A stretch of 6,593 nt of DNA from an uncultured Prochlorococcus sp. (lineage in GTDB: Bacteria; Cyanobacteriota; Cyanobacteriia; PCC-6307; Cyanobiaceae), in assembly GCA_902600395.1 (NCBI GenBank), contig CACKJL010000043.1, forward strand, positions 1-6,593, written 5' to 3'. The notes beneath the pieces are model-generated. The model saw only the letters and a list, made by a program, of their open reading frames with translations. It was not told where the DNA came from and searched no databases. A program made the position numbers and the translations under genes. Below, piece after piece: positions 1 through 5,670 of the stretch; the stretch's first letter is position 1; each line of letters starts with the position of its first letter.

Positions 1-991
1 TAACTTCTGCAGGGTCGATATCTATATGAATTACCTTTGCATTAGGTGCAAAAGTATCTAATTTTCCTGTAACCCTATCATCGAATCTAGCTCCAATAGC
101 AATTAAAAGATCGCATTCTGTAACAGCAAAATTTGCATAAGCAGTTCCATGCATTCCTAACATCCCTACTGATAAGTTATCTTTTTCATCAAAAGCACCC
201 TTCCCCATTAAGGTTGTGGTAACTGGTATTTGATAATTCTTTGCCAAAGTTTTTATTTCATCATGAGCTCCTGAAGATATTGCACCACCTCCTACATATA
301 GAAGAGGTCTTTCAGAATCTTCTATTAGTTTAATTGCTTTGTTGATATCGCAATCATTAATTTCTCCATTCCTTTTAAATCCTTTAGGAATAATCTCACC
401 AGGCAAAACTCTTTGGTAATTAAAGAACTCCTGACCTACATCTTTGGGTATATCAATTAAAACAGGGCCAGGCCTTCCAGATGAGGCTATAAAAAAAGCC
501 TCAGAAACTACTTTCGCGATATCTGCAGGATCCCTTATTACCCATGAATGTTTCACTATTGGAAGAGTTATACCAAAAATATCAGTTTCTTGAAAAGCGT
601 CTGTCCCAATAGCAGGTCTTGGGACTTGACCAGTAACTACAACTAGAGGGACTGAATCCATTTGCGCAGTAGCGATTCCAGTTACCAAATTTGTTGCCCC
701 TGGACCTGAGGTACCAAAACATACTCCTACTTCACCAGTAGATCTTGCATATCCATCAGCTGCATGAGAACCACCTTGTTCATGCCTAACCATATAGTGC
801 TTTAACCAACCATCTTGTTCTGCCTTATGAAGAGCGTCATATATTGGTAGTATGGCTCCTCCAGGATATCCAAATATAACTTTTACTCCATGAATTTTTA
901 AAGAATCCATTAGTGCATCTGCACCAGTTATCCAAACTGGATTTTCATGTTTTGAACTACCCTTTGAAAAGGATCTCGAAGTAAGGGTCAC
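1..991 (-). CDS. ilvB: Acetolactate synthase large subunit, N-terminal 330 residues (3' end outside window)
   Basis: Thiamine-diphosphate enzyme that condenses two pyruvates to acetolactate, or pyruvate with 2-ketobutyrate, as the first shared step of valine, leucine and isoleucine synthesis; cytoplasmic, normally paired with a small regulatory subunit (ilvH/ilvN) not seen here. Visible: the GYPGGAILPIYDAL segment (residues 41-54), MVRHEQGGSHAADGYAR with the catalytic glutamate at residue 71, the SGPGATNLVTGIA motif, GRPGPVLIDIPKDV closing the N-terminal ThDP domain, and GARFDDRVTGK (around 298-308) in the central FAD-binding domain. The C-terminal ThDP-binding domain is missing because the window ends; the family is usually 550-600 residues. 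The start is taken as GTG at 989-991 (VTLTSRSFSKG): an in-frame TGA lies at 1001-1003, no ATG or TTG lies between, and the next ATG would cut into the first domain. No Shine-Dalgarno is visible. It lies behind hemH on the same strand but 137 bp away, so it probably has its own promoter. Confidence 0.96.
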   Translation of the reverse strand, partial: MTLTSRSFSKGSSKHENPVWITGADALMDSLKIHGVKVIFGYPGGAILPIYDALHKAEQDGWLKHYMVRHEQGGSHAADGYARSTGEVGVCFGTSGPGATNLVTGIATAQMDSVPLVVVTGQVPRPAIGTDAFQETDIFGITLPIVKHSWVIRDPADIAKVVSEAFFIASSGRPGPVLIDIPKDVGQEFFNYQRVLPGEIIPKGFKRNGEINDCDINKAIKLIEDSERPLLYVGGGAISSGAHDEIKTLAKNYQIPVTTTLMGKGAFDEKDNLSVGMLGMHGTAYANFAVTECDLLIAIGARFDDRVTGKLDTFAPNAKVIHIDIDPAEV

Positions 992-1128
992 TAAAGAAAT
1001 TCAATATTTACTATAAATATTAAACTCAATTAAATACTTTTGCCTCATTTAGAAATGTAATGTCAGAAATGTATTCAAAAAAATCTTTTAAAAAATTTAA
1101 AAATTTTCAAATATGTATCAATTTTTCT
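992..1128. other. Spacer between hemH and ilvB, presumed ilvB control region
   Basis: This 137-bp, very AT-rich stretch separates the end of hemH from the start of ilvB, both on the minus strand. I see no open reading frame or RNA gene. Read on the minus strand it holds an all-A/T inverted repeat just after hemH (AAAATTT and AAATTTT arms near 1095-1110), too weak to call a terminator; a 9-bp direct repeat (listed separately); and a TATAGT hexamer at 1010-1015 that could be a -10 element, giving a leader of about 12 nt before the GTG. No matching -35 hexamer sits 16-18 bp upstream of it, so that promoter call is weak. Confidence 0.5.
1051..1073 (-). repeat. 9-bp direct repeat, 14-bp period, upstream of ilvB
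   Basis: Two exact copies of AGAAATGTA (TACATTTCT in the ilvB sense) occupy 1051-1059 and 1065-1073, separated by 5 bp, about 60-82 bp upstream of the ilvB start codon. Direct repeats in this position can be sites for a dimeric or cooperatively binding regulator, but the 14-bp period does not match one helical turn, and short matches arise by chance in AT-rich DNA. The repeat itself is certain; a regulatory role is a guess. TTTAGAAATGT, which covers most of the first copy, also occurs at 4305-4315 ahead of pyrH. Confidence 0.35.
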
Positions 1129-2304
1129 TTATAAAATGCCCAATTTATGTAAAGGTCCAGAGCCTGAAATAAGTTCAATAAAAAGCAAAAGAAAAATAAT
1201 CATTGCAACCCTTCCGTTCCACACCTCTGAACTATTATTCCAACCCCATTGCCACTTCTCTTGAGGATAAAGTTTAACTTTTTCAGGTAACTGAGAAGCC
1301 TCCTCTATATTAACTAGGGGTCCTTCCAAGCAGGAAATTACTAGATCACTAAGACCTTCAATAAAAGTAGGATGAGTATTTAGAGCCTTAACTCTCCGAA
1401 AGTTTTTAATACCAGCCTTTTCAGCAATTTCTTTATATTCAATATCAATTTCTTGCAATGTTTCAATATGCTCTCCAACGAAACTTATAGGGACCACAAC
1501 CAGATCATTAACATTTGACCTTCCAAGATCAGCTAACACTTCTTCTGTATAAGGCTTCAACCATTCAACAGGACCAACTCTACTTTGATAAGAAAGTGTA
1601 TGAGGGTTACTATGACCTAAACATTTTTCCAACTCATTTATAATTAATAAAGAACAATCTTCAATTTGTTGTTTGTAAGGGTCTCCAGCTTCCTCTACGT
1701 AACTCTTAGGAACTCCATGAGCAGTGAAAAATATATGGGCTTTTGAAGGAGATTCACAAAGTGAAATCTGTTCAGAAATTAATTCGACCATAGACTTTAA
1801 ATAACCTGATTGACTGAACCAACTCCTTACACATCTCATTGGAACCTTTTTAAATTCATCATCAGAATCTCGCAATTTTTTTAATTCTCTAAAGCTCGAA
1901 CCACTAGTACTTATCGAAAAATGCGGATACAAGGGTATTACAACCACTTGATCTATGCCATCTGCTTTCATATCAGCAATTGCGGATTCGGTAAAAGGAT
2001 GCCAATACCTCATAGCGATGTAGGTAGTAGCATTAAACCCCTTGTCTCTTAACTTAGATTGTAATTCTCTTGCTTGTTGTTCAGTTATTCTTCTGATAGG
2101 TGAACCTCCACCTATGGAAAGGTAGGCCTGTTGTGAAGTGGTACTCCTAAGAGTGCTAATTAACCAGGCTAGGGGCTTTTGAAAAACAGGGAAAGGTGTC
2201 CTGATAATTTCTGGATCAGAAAAAAGATTGTATAAGAATGGGCCGACATCAGTAATGCGTTCAGGCCCTCCTAAATTCATTAGTAAGACGCCTATTTTAT
2301 CCAT
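1129..2304 (-). CDS. hemH: Ferrochelatase with C-terminal chlorophyll-a/b-binding-like tail
   Basis: Inserts ferrous iron into protoporphyrin IX to make protohaem, the haem side of the branch point with chlorophyll; in cyanobacteria the enzyme is associated with thylakoid membrane. The 391 residues begin MDKIGVLLMNLGGP, the standard family start. Further landmarks are SIGGGSPIRRIT (63-74), YPHFSISTSGSSFREL (126-141), FTAHGVPKSY (193-202) with the likely catalytic His196, and SFVGEHIETLQEID (274-287) with the conserved Glu and His of the metal/porphyrin site. After about residue 325 a linker leads to a hydrophobic tail holding EVWNGRVAM (360-368), the E..NGR.AM signature of a chlorophyll-binding helix, then one membrane-spanning segment (about 369-380). 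Non-photosynthetic bacterial enzymes are about 310-320 residues and lack this. The ATG at 2302-2304 is the only start consistent with the family N-terminus; no Shine-Dalgarno precedes it. It is divergent from the integrase. Confidence 0.97.
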   Translation of the reverse strand: MDKIGVLLMNLGGPERITDVGPFLYNLFSDPEIIRTPFPVFQKPLAWLISTLRSTTSQQAYLSIGGGSPIRRITEQQARELQSKLRDKGFNATTYIAMRYWHPFTESAIADMKADGIDQVVVIPLYPHFSISTSGSSFRELKKLRDSDDEFKKVPMRCVRSWFSQSGYLKSMVELISEQISLCESPSKAHIFFTAHGVPKSYVEEAGDPYKQQIEDCSLLIINELEKCLGHSNPHTLSYQSRVGPVEWLKPYTEEVLADLGRSNVNDLVVVPISFVGEHIETLQEIDIEYKEIAEKAGIKNFRRVKALNTHPTFIEGLSDLVISCLEGPLVNIEEASQLPEKVKLYPQEKWQWGWNNSSEVWNGRVAMIIFLLLFIELISGSGPLHKLGIL

Positions 2305-2369
2305 TTAAAATTTATGGAGATTGAAAATCAACATTAAAAACGTCATTATATGGTCAATTATATAAGTAA
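2305..2369. promoter_or_regulatory. Divergent promoter region between hemH and the integrase
   Basis: The 65-bp spacer must hold the start signals for both divergent genes unless these lie within coding sequence. For hemH, the minus strand carries a perfect TATAAT at 2345-2350, which would start transcription near 2338 and give a leader of about 34 nt; no good -35 is present, which is not unusual in Prochlorococcus. For the integrase, the plus strand offers TTGAAA at 2321-2326, then a 17-bp gap, then CATTAT at 2344-2349 (4 of 6 matches), giving a leader of about 13 nt. The two -10 candidates overlap, so the genes could compete for polymerase. This is motif reading only. Confidence 0.4.
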
Positions 2370-3539
2370 ATGAACGTAATTCAGGAAATTAATAATGTCA
2401 ATGATAAATTTGCTACTCAAGGCAGCAAGCTTAAAATTGAGAAAAGAGGAGAGAAATTAACTATTCGTGGTTCACTACCCTCCAAAGAAGATAACAATAA
2501 CTTTAAAATTCAAAGAATATCTCTTGGCTTAAAGGCTGATATTTCTGGATTAGAGGAAGCTAAAAAAAAATTGCAATTAATCAATTTGCAATTGGAATTA
2601 AATCAATTTGATTGGATTAATTGGATAGGCAAACCTTATAAAAAGGAAATAAAAGATGGTTTTGAATTTCCAAAAAGATTAAATCAATTTGAGGAATTTT
2701 TTTTTAAAGAAAATAAAAGTGATTTTCGAACCAGCACTAGAAAAACTACTTGGAGAAGTTCTTACAAACCATATATGAAAAGAATCTTAAATATTTACGA
2801 TGAATATGAGAATGCAGCTTTAGAAAAAATATTTCAAAAAACACTTGAAAGTTATAAGGAAGGTACCAGAAGTAGGAAACAATGCGCTACTTCTTTAAGT
2901 GTTTTGGCTAAGTTTTTGGACATTAAACTACCAGAAGATTGGAAATTAAATTCTAGAGGATATGGTCTGAACAAAGCAGGATTTAGGGATCTACCTAAAG
3001 ACGAATTAATAGAGAAACTGTGGGAGAAGATACCAAATAAGTCTTGGAAATTTGTTTTTGGTCTGATGGCTACATATGGGTTAAGGAATCATGAAGTATT
3101 TTTTTGTGATTTAAGTTCTCTTGCTAATTTTGGGGACAAAATTATAAGAGTTTTGCCTACGACTAAAACTGGGGAACATCAAGTTTGGCCATTTCATCCT
3201 GAATGGGTGGAAAAGTTCGAATTATCAAAACTTGGCGAAAATCCAGAACTTTTACCAAGCATTAATAGAGATCTTAAAGTTACAACCTTACAGAATATAG
3301 GAAAAAAAATTACAGACCAGTTTAAGCGTTACTCTTTGGGAATAAAACCTTATGATCTAAGGCATGCTTGGGCAGTTAGAACAATTTTTTATGATTTACC
3401 TGATACTGTGGCTGCCAGAATGATGGGGCATTCGGTTAGTTTACATACTCAAACTTATCACCATTGGATTACTAAAAGAGATCAACAACAGGCAGTAAAT
3501 AATGCACTTTTAAAAGCTAAAAGAGTTAAAAATATTTAA
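2370..3539 (+). CDS. Tyrosine site-specific recombinase (phage-type integrase), solitary
   Basis: Predicted DNA strand-exchange enzyme acting through a covalent 3'-phosphotyrosine. Three parts are visible in 389 residues. Residues about 28-86 (LTIRG ... QRISLGLKADISGLEEAKK ... LELNQFDWINW) resemble the N-terminal arm-DNA-binding domain of phage integrases. Residues about 100-195 are basic and fit a helical core-binding domain. Residues about 205-385 form the catalytic domain, with Arg239 (ATYGLRNHEV), a probable beta-hairpin Lys266 (TTKTGEH), Arg331 (YDLRHAW), His354 (MMGHS) and the nucleophile Tyr363 (HTQTYHHW), nine residues after His354 as in lambda Int. The first His of the HxxR box is Tyr328 here. 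The ATG at 2370 is the only upstream in-frame start. It sits between hemH and cobO with no excisionase, phage genes, tRNA or att-like repeat, and its base composition matches its neighbours, which suggests long residence. Its target is unknown. Confidence 0.9.
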   Translation: MNVIQEINNVNDKFATQGSKLKIEKRGEKLTIRGSLPSKEDNNNFKIQRISLGLKADISGLEEAKKKLQLINLQLELNQFDWINWIGKPYKKEIKDGFEFPKRLNQFEEFFFKENKSDFRTSTRKTTWRSSYKPYMKRILNIYDEYENAALEKIFQKTLESYKEGTRSRKQCATSLSVLAKFLDIKLPEDWKLNSRGYGLNKAGFRDLPKDELIEKLWEKIPNKSWKFVFGLMATYGLRNHEVFFCDLSSLANFGDKIIRVLPTTKTGEHQVWPFHPEWVEKFELSKLGENPELLPSINRDLKVTTLQNIGKKITDQFKRYSLGIKPYDLRHAWAVRTIFYDLPDTVAARMMGHSVSLHTQTYHHWITKRDQQQAVNNALLKAKRVKNI

Positions 3540-3544
3540 AGATT

Positions 3545-3550
3545 TATAAT
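3545..3550 (+). promoter_or_regulatory. Candidate -10 element for cobO
   Basis: A perfect TATAAT lies six bases past the integrase stop codon. It would place the transcript start near 3557, with a leader of about 17 nt that contains AAGAG (3565-3569) just before the ATG as a weak ribosome-binding site. No recognisable -35 hexamer occurs 16-18 bp upstream, where the integrase is still coding. In DNA this AT-rich a chance TATAAT is common, so cobO may instead be read through from the integrase, only 34 bp away. Confidence 0.3.
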
Positions 3551-3573
3551 AATTAAATAAAATTAAGAGTCAT

Positions 3574-4266
3574 ATGCAAGAAAAACCTTCATTTTCCGAG
3601 AAAATATTTAACCTCGATAATCAAGCAAATAAACTTGGAATGGGAGGTAAATTATCACCAGATAGCGATGAGAGCTCATATAAAAAAAGAATGCGTAAAA
3701 GAAAAGATATTCAAGCAGAAAGACTACAAATTAGAAAAACAAAAAAAGGATTATTGATTGTTTTTACGGGGAATGGCAAGGGCAAGACAACAGCATCTTT
3801 AGGTATGGCTTTAAGGACTATAGGGCATGGTTATAAAGTGGCGATAATTCAATTTATCAAGGGAGGCTGGACTACTGGAGAAGAAAAAGCACTAAAAAAC
3901 TTTTCTTCAAACCTATCTTGGCATTCATTAGGAGAAGGATTTACTTGGGAAACTCAAGACAGAATAAGAGATGAAAAATTAGTTCAAGAGGCGTGGCAAT
4001 TAGCCAAAAAATATATCCAAAACGAATCTTATAAACTTATCATTCTTGATGAAATTAATATTGCCACAAAACTTGGTTATCTTGCACCCGAAGAAATAAT
4101 CACCTTTTTAAAAACCTTTAATAATAGAAAAAATCATATAGTTTTAACTGGAAGGGGAGCATCTGATTCAATTATCAATTACGCTGATTTAGTTACTGAG
4201 ATGAAACTAATAAGACATCCATTTAAAGAACAAGGAATAAAAGCGCAAAAGTGTGTTGAATTTTAG
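3574..4266 (+). CDS. cobO: Cob(I)yrinic acid a,c-diamide / cob(I)alamin adenosyltransferase
   Basis: Transfers the adenosyl group of ATP to the reduced cobalt of a corrinoid, yielding the coenzyme form; CobA/CobO/BtuR family, cytoplasmic. It contains the P-loop GNGKGKTT (66-73) preceded by LLIVFT, the family segment QFIKGGWTTGEE (93-104), GFTWETQDR (122-130), the Walker-B-like LIILDEIN (155-162), LTGRGASDSIINYADLVTEM (191-210) and the typical ending HPFKEQGIKAQKCVEF. At 230 residues it is longer than the roughly 196 of E. coli BtuR; the extra length is a polar, lysine/arginine-rich N-terminus (1-57). The ATG at 3574 is the first in-frame start after the integrase stop; a later start, such as Met23 or Met40, is possible because the extension is poorly constrained. 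The spacing of 34 bp permits co-transcription with the integrase, though no functional link is evident. Picocyanobacteria make pseudocobalamin, so a cobamide role fits. Confidence 0.93.
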   Translation: MQEKPSFSEKIFNLDNQANKLGMGGKLSPDSDESSYKKRMRKRKDIQAERLQIRKTKKGLLIVFTGNGKGKTTASLGMALRTIGHGYKVAIIQFIKGGWTTGEEKALKNFSSNLSWHSLGEGFTWETQDRIRDEKLVQEAWQLAKKYIQNESYKLIILDEINIATKLGYLAPEEIITFLKTFNNRKNHIVLTGRGASDSIINYADLVTEMKLIRHPFKEQGIKAQKCVEF

Positions 4267-4394
4267 TTGAAGTAAATTAATATTTAAAAATTTTTTGAGA
4301 CAAGTTTAGAAATGTTTAAAGACGCAAGCAATATCTGAACAAAAAATAAAATTGGTGCATTTACTTGCTAAGGTCTTAAAAGTACAATTATTGA
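4267..4394 (+). promoter_or_regulatory. Spacer before pyrH with candidate promoters
   Basis: This 128-bp AT-rich spacer shows no reading frame or RNA gene. The best promoter match is TTTACT (4360-4365), a 17-bp gap and TACAAT (4383-4388, 5 of 6 matches). Its expected start falls at about 4394-4396, on top of the pyrH ATG at 4395-4397, which would make a leaderless message. An alternative -10, TAAAAT at 4347-4352, would give a leader of about 36 nt but has no clear -35. The AAAAATTTTTT run near 4286-4296 is a weak A/T palindrome followed by no hairpin of note, so a terminator for cobO cannot be supported. Confidence 0.4.
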
Positions 4395-5099
4395 ATGACT
4401 TACAAAAGAGTTCTCTTAAAACTTAGTGGTGAAGCACTAATGGGTGAAAAACCTTATGGTATTGATCCTGCTATAGTCCAGTCAATTGCAGAGGATGTTT
4501 CAAAAGTAGTCGAAAATAATGTACAACTTTCAATAGTTGTTGGTGGTGGAAACATTTTTAGGGGGCTTAAAGGATCTGCAGACGGAATGGATCGCGCGAC
4601 TGCTGATTATGTAGGGATGCTAGCAACAGTAATGAACGCAATTTCACTTCAAGATGGTCTTGAGAGAGTAGGAGTTGCAACCAGAGTGCAAACAGCAATC
4701 GAAATGCAGGAAATTGCCGAACCCTATATCAGAAGAAGAGCCATGAGGCATCTAGAAAAAGGCAGAGTTGTAGTCTTCGGAGGTGGATGCGGAAATCCAT
4801 TTTTTACAACTGATACTACGGCAGCTTTGAGGGCAGCAGAGATAAACGCTGAAGTTGTTATGAAGGCTACTAAAGTTGATGGAGTATACGATCGTGATCC
4901 TAATCAATTTAAAGATGCAAAAAAATATTCCTCTCTCAGTTATCAACAAGTTCTTAGTGATGAAATTGCAGTAATGGACAGTACTGCGATTGCACTCTGC
5001 AAAGATAATAATATCCCAATTATGGTTTTTGATATATTCAAAAAAGGAAATATTTCCAAAGCTGTTGCTGGTGAGCCAATAGGCTCTTTAATTAGTTAA
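4395..5099 (+). CDS. pyrH: Uridylate (UMP) kinase
   Basis: Phosphorylates UMP to UDP with ATP, the step that feeds all UTP and CTP synthesis; bacterial enzymes are hexamers of the amino-acid-kinase fold, usually activated by GTP and inhibited by UTP. The 234 residues match the family's usual length of about 235-245. Motifs: YKRVLLKLSGEALMG (3-17) for phosphate binding, IVVGGGNIFRG (47-57), MDRATADYVGMLATVMNA (65-82) at the UMP/effector region, GNPFFTTDTTAALRAAEI (133-150) and MKATKVDGVYDRDPN (156-170). The common position before CGNPFF reads GGG-C here, a modest variation. The ATG at 4395 places YKR two residues in, as expected. There is no Shine-Dalgarno, and the candidate -10 at 4383-4388 lies immediately upstream. 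It is followed 22 bp later by frr, a very widely conserved gene pair. Confidence 0.98.
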   Translation: MTYKRVLLKLSGEALMGEKPYGIDPAIVQSIAEDVSKVVENNVQLSIVVGGGNIFRGLKGSADGMDRATADYVGMLATVMNAISLQDGLERVGVATRVQTAIEMQEIAEPYIRRRAMRHLEKGRVVVFGGGCGNPFFTTDTTAALRAAEINAEVVMKATKVDGVYDRDPNQFKDAKKYSSLSYQQVLSDEIAVMDSTAIALCKDNNIPIMVFDIFKKGNISKAVAGEPIGSLIS

Positions 5100-5121
5100 A
5101 GATCATTTAATTTTTTTAATT

Positions 5122-5670
5122 ATGAAAGAAAAAGAAATTCAAGAAAATATGAATAAAAGTATTGAAGCCACACAAAGAAACTTTAATACAATCAGGACAG
5201 GCAGAGCTAATGCTTCCTTATTAGACAGAGTTAGTGTTGAGTACTATGGAGCAGAAACACCAATCAAATCGCTTGCCACTATAAGCACTGTTGATTCGCA
5301 AACAATTTCAATACAACCGTTTGATATTTCATGTTTACAAACGATAGAGAAATCTATTTCTATGAGTGATTTAGGTATTACTCCAAATAATGATGGGAAG
5401 GTAATAAGAATAAATGTTCCTCCTTTAACAGAAGAAAGAAGAAAAGAATTTTGTAAATTAGCCTCTAAATATGCAGAGGAAGGGAAAGTAGCTTTGAGAA
5501 ATATCAGAAGAGATGCTGTTGATAAAGAAAAAAAAGACGAAAAAGATGGCCTTATTTCTATTGACGAATCGAGAGATAATCAATCTGAAATTCAGAAAAT
5601 TACCGATAAATATATTGCTTTAATAGAAACTAAATTGTCTGAAAAAGAGAAAGAAATTTTAAAAGTTTGA
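5122..5670 (+). CDS. frr: Ribosome recycling factor
   Basis: Works with EF-G to split the post-termination ribosome and free mRNA and tRNA for another round of translation. The 182 residues are the normal size (about 185). The two-domain layout is visible: a long helix with FNTIRTGRANASLLDRV (21-37), then domain II around VEYYGAETPIKSLATISTVD (39-58) and ISIQPFD (62-68), and return to the three-helix bundle with IRINVPPLTEERRKEFCKLA (95-114) and VALRNIRRDA (123-132), which holds the conserved arginines needed for ribosome binding. The C-terminal part (133-182) is highly charged, rich in lysine and glutamate, as in the family. It follows pyrH after 22 bp without a terminator, so the two are probably one transcript. 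The ATG at 5122 fits the family start; no Shine-Dalgarno is seen. Confidence 0.98.
   Translation: MKEKEIQENMNKSIEATQRNFNTIRTGRANASLLDRVSVEYYGAETPIKSLATISTVDSQTISIQPFDISCLQTIEKSISMSDLGITPNNDGKVIRINVPPLTEERRKEFCKLASKYAEEGKVALRNIRRDAVDKEKKDEKDGLISIDESRDNQSEIQKITDKYIALIETKLSEKEKEILKV

Noticed and set aside
1095..1110. A/T inverted repeat after hemH as a rho-independent terminator
   Set aside because: The arms AAAATTT and AAATTTT contain no G-C pairs, so the hairpin would be too weak; such palindromes are expected by chance in this composition.
992..1128. NtcA-type GTA-N8-TAC site before ilvB
   Set aside because: No match to that pattern was found on either strand of the spacer; the same holds for the spacers before pyrH and hemH.
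2305..2369. Attachment site next to the integrase
   Set aside because: No tRNA end, no core repeat shared with the 3' side (3540-3573) and no inverted-repeat core were found in the flanks.
4284..4300. Possible terminator after cobO
   Set aside because: The AAAAATTTTTT run is self-complementary but has no GC stem; no convincing hairpin plus U-tract is present.
4324..4368. GCAAG / CTTGC pairing in the pyrH spacer as a structured RNA or attenuator
   Set aside because: Only five pairs close a loop of about 35 nt, with no extension on either side.
4752..4949. 65-residue open frame on the minus strand
   Set aside because: It lies wholly inside pyrH on the opposite strand, opposite conserved pyrH motifs, has a cysteine/serine/isoleucine-rich composition typical of antisense shadows, and resembles no family.
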